Shown: positions 44,131-52,614 of the stretch, piece by piece
Position numbering within the stretch: the first letter of the stretch is position 1
How the letters are laid out: each line of letters starts with the position of its first letter
From: Salarchaeum japonicum_A
Lineage (GTDB): Archaea; Halobacteriota; Halobacteria; Halobacteriales; Halobacteriaceae
Direction: 5' to 3'
DNA length: 64,000 bases
NCBI RefSeq assembly: GCF_049705945.1
Contig: NZ_JBNAMV010000002.1
Location: forward strand, 1-64,000
Program-made: the position numbers and the translations under genes
Notes under the pieces: model-generated
Told to the model about the DNA's origin: nothing
Seen by the model: the letters and a program-made list of their open reading frames with translations, nothing else
The model's database searches: none

Positions 44131-46348
44131 CCTCGTCCTCCAGACGGGCAGCGGAGCCGTTGGCCAGCTCACGGAGTGGCTCACGAGTCCGACCTCAGCT
44201 GAAGGTGCGGCTCTCTACATCCTGCTCGCGGTACTAGTCGGGATCGGCGGGAAATTCCTCTGGGACTGGTACACCGAAGACGACGAGGAAGAAGTCGAGT
44301 TCTCGGATCTGCTCGACGAGGAGACCATCGAACAGGGCGCCGCCGAACGCCAGCTCCTCGACGACATCGCTGAGTCGCACAAGACGGTGACGGCGCCAGC
44401 GGCAATCGAGTGGGAGACGCGTGCGGCACGGGTCGGCGAGCAGTGGACGACGACGCTGTACATCGCTGACTACCCGGACTACCCCAACGACGGCTACCTC
44501 TCCGAGCTCTTCGAGATGACGGACGTGCAGTTCGATCTGACGGCCCACATCACGCCGAAGAACCAGGAGCGGGCGCGGAACGAACTGCAGGATATCGCTG
44601 ACGACCTTCAGGTGGACGCTGACCTTGAACAGAGCGTGCGGAGTGCCTACCTACAGGAACGCGCCAACGAGGCCGCAGCGACGTACAAGGCCGTCGAGAA
44701 CGGCGCGAATGTCTTCGACCAGGGGATGTTCATCACGGTCCGGGCCGACGAGAAGGAGGACCTCCGGGACGCCGTCCAGAAGGTCAAGAGCGCGCTCCGT
44801 GACGATCCGGCGAACCTCACGCCGAAGACGGCCATCTGTCGCCAGGATCTCGCCCTCCAGTCCGCCGCGCCCATCGGCGACAACGAGTTCGGGCGGACGT
44901 CGATTGCGCTCGGCGGCGCCGTCGGTGCGTTACTGTCCTCGCCGCACAACGCGACGATTCTCGAAGAGGGCGGCGTCGAATTCGGGATTCACAAGGACAA
45001 CCAGAGCCCCGTGGTTATCGATCCGTTCGCGCGGGACAACGGCTACGCGATGTTCACCGTCGGCGACACCGGCTCGGGGAAGTCGTTCAGTTCGAAGCAG
45101 AACTTCATCCGCTCCATCGAGCAGAGCAAGGACCGTATCGGCATCATCCTTGAGCCGTTGAACAATTGGGCCGGCGTCGCCGAAGCACTCGACGCCAAAC
45201 GCATCACGGTCGGCGGGACGCTCGGGCTGAATCCCTTGGAGATTCGGGAGACGCCCGAGCACGTCCAGCGGGCGATGGGCGAGGACGCCAGCCCGTTCAA
45301 CGAGAAGCTCGACGACGCGATGAGCTTCCTCACGAACTTCTTCGCGCTGCGGGGCATCTCGCTGGGTGACCGCCGAACGACGCTCGAACTCGGGCTCAAG
45401 CGAGCGTACAAGCGCAACGGCATCACTGACGACATCTCGACGCACGACAACCCGAGCCCGACGATTCAGGATATGATGGACGTCTTCGAGGACATGGTTG
45501 ACGACCCCGAGGAATTCGTCGTCCGGTCCGACGAGGAAGCCGGGAAAATCAAGGAGGACGCGACGTGGCTCCTCGACCAGCTCCGCCCCTTCGAGGACGA
45601 CGGTCGGCACGCCAATCTCGGCCAAGAGTCCGACTTCGACATTCGCGACGAGAAGGTCATCTACCTCGACCTCGCCCAGCAGGAGGGCAGCGTCGACAGT
45701 AGTACGGCGCTGACGATGCAGCTACTCATCTCGCTGGTGTACGAGCGGGCGAAAGTCTCGGAGAAGGAGGTCGTGTTCTACATCGACGAGGCGCGCTACA
45801 TTATGCAGGACGCCGCGAGTCTGGCGTTCCTTGAGACGGTGTTCCGCCACCACCGGCACCACGACCTCTCGATTCGGCTGGTCACGCAGACCGTCGACGA
45901 GTTCTTCGAGCACGCCGAGAGCGAGGCCATTCTGGACCAGTGTGCGGTCAAGCAGTTCCACCGCCTCGACGGGATGGACGAGGAGTGGGCAGACGAGTTC
46001 GGCTTGAACTACGCGCAGATGCGGTTCGTCCAGGACGCCGTGCCGGGCAACGAGGACGCCGGCTTCTCCGAGGCCCTAGTGGGCGTCGACGGCGAGTGGC
46101 GCGGTATCCAGGTCAAAGCGATGCCCAAGGAGAAGCAGGTCATCGACTTCGACCCGACCTCACAGATCCGGTCCTCGCTGCCCGGCGCCGGCGACGACGC
46201 CGTCGATACCGAGATGGAGGAGTTCCAGGAAGAGCTCGAACACCGAGCAACGAACGGAACGAACGAAACGAGCGAACTGAACGAGGAATCAGACGCCGTC
46301 GAAGCTGAGCCAGACGGCGGGTCAACGGAGGACACCAATGATGGCTGA
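44114..46348 (+). CDS. virB4: VirB4-type conjugation ATPase
   Basis: 744 residues from ATG 44114; ATG 44123 would shorten the overlap with the upstream gene from 17 to 8 bases. One membrane helix lies near residues 32-50. The motor has Walker A VGDTGSGKSFSSKQN near 317, Walker B EVVFYIDEARYIM near 550, and RLVTQTVDEFF, typical of VirB4/TraC/HerA-like secretion ATPases. The tail after 690 is very acidic and repetitive (NGTNETSELNEESD). It would energise pilus assembly and transfer. The neighbours on both sides overlap it, so it is in the middle of a tight operon. Confidence 0.85.
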   Translation: MPTMRNLVLQTGSGAVGQLTEWLTSPTSAEGAALYILLAVLVGIGGKFLWDWYTEDDEEEVEFSDLLDEETIEQGAAERQLLDDIAESHKTVTAPAAIEWETRAARVGEQWTTTLYIADYPDYPNDGYLSELFEMTDVQFDLTAHITPKNQERARNELQDIADDLQVDADLEQSVRSAYLQERANEAAATYKAVENGANVFDQGMFITVRADEKEDLRDAVQKVKSALRDDPANLTPKTAICRQDLALQSAAPIGDNEFGRTSIALGGAVGALLSSPHNATILEEGGVEFGIHKDNQSPVVIDPFARDNGYAMFTVGDTGSGKSFSSKQNFIRSIEQSKDRIGIILEPLNNWAGVAEALDAKRITVGGTLGLNPLEIRETPEHVQRAMGEDASPFNEKLDDAMSFLTNFFALRGISLGDRRTTLELGLKRAYKRNGITDDISTHDNPSPTIQDMMDVFEDMVDDPEEFVVRSDEEAGKIKEDATWLLDQLRPFEDDGRHANLGQESDFDIRDEKVIYLDLAQQEGSVDSSTALTMQLLISLVYERAKVSEKEVVFYIDEARYIMQDAASLAFLETVFRHHRHHDLSIRLVTQTVDEFFEHAESEAILDQCAVKQFHRLDGMDEEWADEFGLNYAQMRFVQDAVPGNEDAGFSEALVGVDGEWRGIQVKAMPKEKQVIDFDPTSQIRSSLPGAGDDAVDTEMEEFQEELEHRATNGTNETSELNEESDAVEAEPDGGSTEDTNDG

Positions 46349-49300
46349 GTACCTGCGCGTCACGCCGACATCCGAGCGGCTTGACCCGGAGAGCATCCCC
46401 CGAGTCCTCGACAGCCTCCACAAACTGACCACGCCCGGCTCGTCGGGCCTCGGGGCGAAGCTGAACCCACTCCACAGTGAGACACCACCCCGATTCGAGT
46501 TTCTCGCGATCAGTGATGGCCCGGACGACCCGGTAGAGTTCTTCTACGGGGCCGATGCCCATCTCGATACGCTCGAGAAGCGCCTCCGCTCCATCTATCC
46601 GGCCACGTTCGACATCGAACGCGTCGACGTCGACGTCGCCGCTCGGCTCATTCAGCCAGTCGAGCTCACACCGCAGGAATTCGTCGACCACTACGAGGCC
46701 GGGCGGCTGCAGTACGAGTTTGGCCCGGCAGAACAGTACGACATCGTCGACGAGGAATCAGGGGACTCCGAGCCGGCCGAAGCGGACCCCGTTGTCGACG
46801 GCGGTACGGCAGCCACGAGCGTCCCCGATCATCACGTGACTGTCGGGGACTCAGCCCTGGAACTAGCGCCGCCCGATGCACTTCCAGACGACGAGGAAGA
46901 GCGACGGGCCATCGAGAAGCCGACGATGACACCGGCGGGAACGATTCTGGCTCGCCCGGCCCAAGACGCCGTCTCACCGCTCGGGGTCCGGTGGTGTGGC
47001 GCCGCGTCGCGGAAGCAGGACTGGATGACCTCGCTGACGCCGTTCACGGCAGAGGAAACGAACGGCGATCTCTCGTCCGTCGACGAGCCCGGCGCGGCGC
47101 TGGCGTCGCTAATCGACCACCTGATGGAGGCGACAGCGCCGACCGCGTTCCAGGTCGTCTTCCAACGGCGTGCCAGCTGGCAGTCCGACGCGGAGGTGCG
47201 GAAAGAGGACCTCGTCGACGGCCGGGATACGTTCTTCCAGGAGGTCGTCGGGTCGTTACTCGAGGTCGAGGAACAGCGGAGCGACCAGGACGACCGACAG
47301 CTCAGCGAGGCCGTCGAGAAGCGGATCGAGTACATCGACGCGAAGAACGCCAAACGGGCGTTCACGGTCAACATCCGGGCCGTCGGCGTCCCCACCGACA
47401 CCACCCGCGACGACCTCGATGGTCGGATGGACTCGCTCCTCCCCGTGTTCGATCCGCTTGATGGGCCGTTCTACGAGGTCGAGGGGCAACGCCTCCGGGA
47501 CAGCGGCTTCCGTGAGAAGACGAAGGAGAAGAAGGCACGGGCCGCTCTCCAGCGCCTCCTCAATCGCGAGTTGACGACGGGACGAGGGAAGACCCGTCCC
47601 GAGCTGGTCCTCAGCGGGAGGGAGCTCGCGAACTTCGTCCTCGTCCCCTCCTCCGAACAGTTGACCGTCGAGGGGACGCGGGGAACCAGAGCCGAACAGC
47701 AGAGTCGAAATCCGCTCCCGTGGCCCAATCCGGATCTGATCCAGCAGTTCCAAGACGGGATGGCCATCGGCTACGCGCTCGACGAGAACGGTGAGCCACG
47801 ACCGGACCCCATCCGGATCCCGCCGGACCTGTTGCCGACGCATTACGGGCGGTTCGCGTCGACGGGTGGCGGGAAGTCGAAGGCCATCATCAACGACGCC
47901 CTCTCGCTCCGCGAGACGACGGGTGGCCCCGTCGTCCTCGTCGACCCGAAGGGGGACGGAATGTGTGAGAACTACCTGCGCTGCCACTACGAGCGGTTCG
48001 GTGGTCTCGACGACGCCTACCACTTCCGCGTCCCGGAGACCATCCCCGCGTTCTCCTTCTTCGACATCCGGCCCGCGCTCGAAGCTGGTCGCAACCGGGA
48101 GGACGCGATTCAGGACAAGGTCGACCACTTCCACGACATCCTCCGGATGATTATGGGCCGCGAGCAGTACGGCCAGGCGTTCGTCGCGAACGGGATTCTG
48201 AGCTACCTGATCAAGGCGCTGTTCGACGAGGAGTACGGGAGCGACGTGTTCGGGCTGGACGACCTCTTCGCCGCCGCGCTCCGGATGCAGCGCGACCAGA
48301 CGATTCCCCCGGTCTCTGCGGATAACCAGAACATCGAGGAATCGCTGACGCGCCACTTTGCGAAGGACAACCACCAGTTCCAGGTGTCGATGGACGCCGT
48401 CGGAAACCGCCTCGACAAGCTCAAAGAGGACGCGCATCTCCGGCGGATCTTCAGCCACGTCCCCGAGCAGAATGACGCCGGCGAGTACGTCGACAACCGA
48501 TTCGACTTCCGCGAGTTCCTCGATGAAGACGCCACCATCATCTTCGACCTCGGCGACCTGCGGCCGGAGGCCCAGCGAGCGATCACCCTACTACTGTTGA
48601 GCAATCTCTGGGACGCCGTCCAGGTGCGCCGGCGCGACGGCCAGACCGACTACGAGAAGCTCACGAACCTCATCATCGAGGAGGCGGCGCCGGTCGCGTC
48701 AACGAAGCTCGTCTCCGAACAGCTCCTGCCGCAGGGCCGGTCGTTCGGGCTGAGTATGGGGCTCGTGATGCAGTTCCCTGAACAGGTGCGGAACCGGAAC
48801 GAGCGAGCCTATGACGAGGTGCTAAACAACATCAAGACGAAGCTTATCGGGAACATCTCGATCGAGCGCGACCTAGCAGAGTCGCTTGCCCACGAGGACC
48901 TCAGCCCGACCGAACTCCGCAACCGGATCAACACGCTCCCAAGTGGCGAGTGGATCGCCCAACTCCCGAGTCCGTCGTTCGGGGAGACTGGGCCGCCGCC
49001 GTTTTCGCTGAAACCGCTCCCGATTGCGCCGGGGCATCCAGAAAGCGACCAGCCGCTCACAGAACCCCAGGAAGACCATTTCGAGTCCGTGTCCCGGCCA
49101 CGGATGGTCGAGCGGACACAGGCCCAGTACGGGCTAACAGAGCCGACTGAGTCGAACACTGCTCCGGAAGAGTCTAGCTGGGGGAGTTCGGGTGCCGAAA
49201 CGACAGGCTCGGCTGCCGACGCCGACTCAGGAACGGACCCGACGCAATCCGCGTTCATCAGCGAATCGACGACCGAGGACACATCGACATCGACCACCCA

Positions 49301-50165
49301 GTCCGAGACGGACAGCGACCCAGATGCAGACAAGGCAGCAATGAGCCCCCTGTTCGGGCAGGCCACCGAGACGGACGAGGAACCAGCTGGTGACCAAGCA
49401 CCGCAGCCGGAGAACGGGGCAACGCCCATCCAGGAAAGCAGCGTACCCGTCCCCGATGACGAACTCCGACAACGCGGACTCAGCCGTGACGACGTTCGGT
49501 TCCTGAATCGGGTCCTCGACGTGATGAACCGAGAGGACGACGAGTACACGCTACTGGACAGGATGAGCCAGCTTCGGGACGAATACGACGACCTCCATGT
49601 GGAGCGGCTCACGGAGCAGGACCTCCTGGAAGCGGACTCCGCGGCGGGGCGCAAGTACTACACCGTCCTCCCGGACGGTCGAGACCTCCTCGGGAGAGAA
49701 TTGAAGGCGGGACCAGGAGCGGGCGATCTCGGTGAGAAAACGCCACACAAGGTTGGCGTCCGGCTCCTCGAGCTCTGGCTCCAGCAGCGGGACGACGTCG
49801 GTCGCGTGGAACCGTACTACGAAACTGACGACGGCACGGTACTGGACGTGGCCGGCTTCGACGAGGGCGGCGATCTCGTCTGGGCCGGCGAAGCAGAGCT
49901 TGCGAGTAACAACCGGCACGCCCCGGTCGAGGATTACGACAAACTCAGCGCGGTGGACGCCGACGCGATCTGGGCCTTCAACAATCGCGAGACGGCGCTC
50001 GACGTCCTGGAGAGCCTTGCCGACGCGGATCGGATCGACGAGCGGGTCAGCGGGCGGGCGGCACGGTCGTTCGCGACCATCAGAGACGCCGTCGACGACC
50101 TCGATGCTGCGGGCCTGACCACCGTTCGGGGCTTCAAAAATCTCGATCAAGAACTCAACCAGTGA
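46338..50165 (+). CDS. VirD4/HerA-like DNA transfer ATPase with C-terminal nuclease-like domain
   Basis: 1275 residues. The motor lies in the middle: GRFASTGGGKSKAIIND (Walker A, about 508), VVLVDPKGDGMCENYL, and TNLIIEEAAPVASTKL (Walker B) near 780, as in coupling proteins of the VirD4/TraG type. Residues 920-1050 are a long acidic, Thr/Ser-rich linker. The last 200 residues start with a winged-helix-like part (LRDEYDDLHVERL) and continue with VLDVAGFDEGGDLVWAGEAEL, a possible D...E-x-E nuclease core. This extra domain is not usual in VirD4. The stop codon lies at the edge of the TnpB element. Confidence 0.8.
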   Translation: MMAEYLRVTPTSERLDPESIPRVLDSLHKLTTPGSSGLGAKLNPLHSETPPRFEFLAISDGPDDPVEFFYGADAHLDTLEKRLRSIYPATFDIERVDVDVAARLIQPVELTPQEFVDHYEAGRLQYEFGPAEQYDIVDEESGDSEPAEADPVVDGGTAATSVPDHHVTVGDSALELAPPDALPDDEEERRAIEKPTMTPAGTILARPAQDAVSPLGVRWCGAASRKQDWMTSLTPFTAEETNGDLSSVDEPGAALASLIDHLMEATAPTAFQVVFQRRASWQSDAEVRKEDLVDGRDTFFQEVVGSLLEVEEQRSDQDDRQLSEAVEKRIEYIDAKNAKRAFTVNIRAVGVPTDTTRDDLDGRMDSLLPVFDPLDGPFYEVEGQRLRDSGFREKTKEKKARAALQRLLNRELTTGRGKTRPELVLSGRELANFVLVPSSEQLTVEGTRGTRAEQQSRNPLPWPNPDLIQQFQDGMAIGYALDENGEPRPDPIRIPPDLLPTHYGRFASTGGGKSKAIINDALSLRETTGGPVVLVDPKGDGMCENYLRCHYERFGGLDDAYHFRVPETIPAFSFFDIRPALEAGRNREDAIQDKVDHFHDILRMIMGREQYGQAFVANGILSYLIKALFDEEYGSDVFGLDDLFAAALRMQRDQTIPPVSADNQNIEESLTRHFAKDNHQFQVSMDAVGNRLDKLKEDAHLRRIFSHVPEQNDAGEYVDNRFDFREFLDEDATIIFDLGDLRPEAQRAITLLLLSNLWDAVQVRRRDGQTDYEKLTNLIIEEAAPVASTKLVSEQLLPQGRSFGLSMGLVMQFPEQVRNRNERAYDEVLNNIKTKLIGNISIERDLAESLAHEDLSPTELRNRINTLPSGEWIAQLPSPSFGETGPPPFSLKPLPIAPGHPESDQPLTEPQEDHFESVSRPRMVERTQAQYGLTEPTESNTAPEESSWGSSGAETTGSAADADSGTDPTQSAFISESTTEDTSTSTTQSETDSDPDADKAAMSPLFGQATETDEEPAGDQAPQPENGATPIQESSVPVPDDELRQRGLSRDDVRFLNRVLDVMNREDDEYTLLDRMSQLRDEYDDLHVERLTEQDLLEADSAAGRKYYTVLPDGRDLLGRELKAGPGAGDLGEKTPHKVGVRLLELWLQQRDDVGRVEPYYETDDGTVLDVAGFDEGGDLVWAGEAELASNNRHAPVEDYDKLSAVDADAIWAFNNRETALDVLESLADADRIDERVSGRAARSFATIRDAVDDLDAAGLTTVRGFKNLDQELNQ

Positions 50166-50300
50166 CACCCTCACTCGCCCTAACGGACGGAGCTTCCTAC
50201 AAGGGAAAATTCGGTCTCAGAGGTTTCGGAACTGTACTCCGAGAGAGTCATCTGTCGGGGTTCCCGACTCGCCTCTCGGCGTTCCGCGGCCCTGTCACAG
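50155..50300 (-). ncRNA. Probable TnpB guide RNA (omega RNA) at the 3' end of tnpB
   Basis: In IS200/IS605 and IS1341-type elements the guide RNA is transcribed with, and overlaps, the 3' end of tnpB and runs to the element end. Here the end of tnpB reads GGAAGCTCCGTCCGTTAG and continues GGGCGAGTG, giving a hairpin with arms CTC(C)GTCC and GGGCGAG around GTTA that includes the stop codon. Similar hairpins followed by GTCAC close haloarchaeal elements of this type. The exact 5' end cannot be seen; the range is approximate. Confidence 0.45.
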
Positions 50301-51466
50301 GGGCTCCCATTCCGTGGCATGTCATCGCGCTCCGATTTCCAAGGAACGCTCTCACCCCACGGATCAACGCGGCGAGCGATGTTCGCCGCGGCGTTGATAT
50401 CGGCTTGGAACGTGGTGATGTGGCATTCATCGTTCGTACAACGGAACTCTGCCTGTTCGTCACGGCGGCCGACGTGACGGCACGCATGGCAAATCTTCGA
50501 GGTATAGTGTGGTTGGACGTGCTCTACCGGAATTCCTGCCTCGAGTGCCTTGTCCTCGATTCGACCTTGCAGCTGAGCGAACGCCCACGTGTGCAGCCGC
50601 CGGTTCATGTACGCGCCGTAATCCAAGTTCTCACGGATGTACGACAGATCCTCGAGCACGATTACTGGGTCGTCGAACTGGCGGGCGTATTCGACGGCCT
50701 CACGCGAGGCCTTCTCGACGATATCCGTGAGCGCATTCTGGTGGTAGTCGAATCGTTCCTCGATTCGCCAGTCAGCGGCACCACGTTCTTGGAGGCGTTG
50801 CAGCGTAGTATACATCTCCTTGCGGAGGTGTCGAGCCCGGCCACCGTCGATCAACAGTGGCTTCGTCGGCGTGTCGCGTTGCAGGGCACAGCCCGTGATC
50901 AACGCACTTTCGCCGATATCGAACCCGACGAAGGTCGGATCTTCGTCTGGGTCGGGATCGTCGACGGTGTACTCGACGGAGACATGCAGGGTCCACGTTC
51001 TCCGGTTTTGGACCAACCGGAATTCGCCGACCGAGACCTCACCATCGAGCACGTCAAACCAGAGCGATTCCTGTGCGGGATTGATCCGCAACGGGATCCA
51101 AAAGGCGTTGCCTCGGCCAGCTTGCGGGACCCGCCAGCAGAACTCGTACTCGCGGTTTGGCGAATGATCGAGACGGAAGCCACGGTTGGTGAATCGAACT
51201 GGATGATCGTCAGCCAGTTCGTCAGCGTCGAACGTCTCCCGCAGCTGTGGGACGTACTGTTTGAGCGCGTCTTTGGCGTAGGAGGTGAGGTCGTAGTCGG
51301 TGACAATGTCATTGACCGCCGATTGCGTATCCGCCCCGCTCTCGAAGGCAGTGTGGAGTGCGTGGCGGTACGTCGCTACAGTGTCCTCAAGCCGACGCTG
51401 CTTGTGTGCCGTCGGCGGGACTGTCGTCGCCTCAAGCGTCTTCGAGACAGTTCGTTCGGCGGCCAT
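50180..51466 (-). CDS. tnpB: TnpB RNA-guided nuclease (IS200/IS605 family, no TnpA)
   Basis: 428 residues from ATG 51466; a start ten codons upstream is possible. RuvC catalytic residues are intact: Asp in FVGFDIGESALITG, Glu in VIVLEDLSYIREN and Asp in FQADINAAANIARR. A zinc ribbon (CHACRHVGRR...RCTNDEC) sits between the last two. TnpB uses an RNA from the element end to cut matching DNA next to a short motif, which favours element retention. There is no tnpA beside it, so it could move only with help from another copy. It lies on the opposite strand to the conjugation operon, directly between the coupling-protein gene and the primase genes. Confidence 0.92.
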   Translation of the reverse strand: MAAERTVSKTLEATTVPPTAHKQRRLEDTVATYRHALHTAFESGADTQSAVNDIVTDYDLTSYAKDALKQYVPQLRETFDADELADDHPVRFTNRGFRLDHSPNREYEFCWRVPQAGRGNAFWIPLRINPAQESLWFDVLDGEVSVGEFRLVQNRRTWTLHVSVEYTVDDPDPDEDPTFVGFDIGESALITGCALQRDTPTKPLLIDGGRARHLRKEMYTTLQRLQERGAADWRIEERFDYHQNALTDIVEKASREAVEYARQFDDPVIVLEDLSYIRENLDYGAYMNRRLHTWAFAQLQGRIEDKALEAGIPVEHVQPHYTSKICHACRHVGRRDEQAEFRCTNDECHITTFQADINAAANIARRVDPWGESVPWKSERDDMPRNGSPCDRAAERREASREPRQMTLSEYSSETSETEFSLVGSSVR

Positions 51467-51524
51467 CCGACGGTGAACAGTAGTACCGTAACACACAAAA
51501 AGAACACGGTAAACTCACGTATGT

Positions 51525-51659
51525 ATGGGAAAAGAGGTCCGGTTCACAGTAAGCGACGACCAGCACGAGCGTCTCAGCGAACTCAAGGACGAACGCGGTT
51601 ACACTTGGAAGGGACTGATGCTCGAGGGCGCGAAGTGCTTGGAACGCGAGGACTCGTAG
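51525..51659 (+). CDS. 44-residue RHH/CopG-like protein
   Basis: Begins at ATG 51525 and ends at TAG 51657. MGKEVRFTVSDDQHERLSEL opens with the strand and first helix of a ribbon-helix-helix fold, and YTWKGLMLEGAKCLE would be the second helix. It diverges from tnpB with 58 bases between the two starts, and precedes the primase-like gene by 70 bases. Small RHH proteins of this kind often control the genes beside them. The frame starting at ATG 51521 gives no sensible protein. Confidence 0.65.
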   Translation: MGKEVRFTVSDDQHERLSELKDERGYTWKGLMLEGAKCLEREDS

Positions 51660-51729
51660 AGGGCCGACAATCAGCCAACTGGGGGCGTCATCTGCGCCAT
51701 GAACGGCGCTGTCTCCCACTGGAGGAACG

Positions 51730-52614
51730 ATGACTTGGCGACAGGCGACCCGCGAGGAGATTTACGCCTACTACGCCGAAGAATTCCCCCGCTATCTGGA
51801 TGACCTGCCGGAATTCATCACGGCGACCGGCCCGAAACAGTACGCCGTCGCCTTCCGCGAGTCCCACCCGGTGCGCAAAGACGAGGTGCCGGACAAGGAC
51901 TTCATCCGGCGGGATACGTGGCAAACAGATGCGTCGGGCGACCGAACAACGCCCGAGTTCAACGACTTCGAGGACGTCGTCGAGTTCATTCGACACCCCG
52001 CTCGCAACGACCCGCTGGGGCGGAGCAAGTTCGCGCTTGCTGACCCGGAAGTGCTGGAGCAACCGGAACCACGGCCCGGCGCCGTTTACTACGCGCTGGA
52101 TCACTGGGAACGACCCTGGGTTCTCCTCGTCGACATCGACGCGAAAGAGATCGCCAGGAACCGAGCAGACGAGATGGTCTCAGCGGACGTCGATGGTGAG
52201 GACGACGATGCGCTCCTCGACGCTGCGGGTATCCTCGACGCCGCTCCCGAGGGGTATCCGTACGCCTTCGAAGACGTCGACCGCGCCATCGAGTACGGGT
52301 TCGAGGTGCGCGACATCTTTGAAGACGATTTCGACGCCGAGGAGACGATGGTGGTGTACAGCGGGCAGGGGGTCCACGTCTACCTGCTGGATACCGACCC
52401 GGCGCACCGATACGACGAGCAGAGTCGCGAGGTGTTGAACGACCTCCTTCTCGAGACGTACGACATCCCGATCGACCCCGTCGTGACGGCCGACCGCCGG
52501 CGGGTCGCCCGCCTGCCCTATTCACTTCACCCCGATGTCTGTAGCATCGTTCAACCCATCGAGAGCCCGGCATTCGACGTTCGGTCGGCGACACCCGAGG
52601 TGATCGACGAATGA
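51730..52614 (+). CDS. PriS-like archaeo-eukaryotic primase catalytic protein
   Basis: 294 residues. AEP-superfamily motifs are in order: RPWVLLVDIDAKEI with the catalytic DxD near residues 134-136, VVYSGQGVHVYLLD (the S-G-x-G-x-H motif) near 210-217, and RRRVARLPYSLHPDVCSIVQPI near 260, matching the R-x-P-gSLH element of PriS. It is shorter than typical haloarchaeal PriS (about 380 residues) and diverged. It overlaps the next gene by four bases (ATGA). It probably primes element DNA after transfer or during replication, independently of the host primase. Confidence 0.82.
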   Translation: MTWRQATREEIYAYYAEEFPRYLDDLPEFITATGPKQYAVAFRESHPVRKDEVPDKDFIRRDTWQTDASGDRTTPEFNDFEDVVEFIRHPARNDPLGRSKFALADPEVLEQPEPRPGAVYYALDHWERPWVLLVDIDAKEIARNRADEMVSADVDGEDDDALLDAAGILDAAPEGYPYAFEDVDRAIEYGFEVRDIFEDDFDAEETMVVYSGQGVHVYLLDTDPAHRYDEQSREVLNDLLLETYDIPIDPVVTADRRRVARLPYSLHPDVCSIVQPIESPAFDVRSATPEVIDE

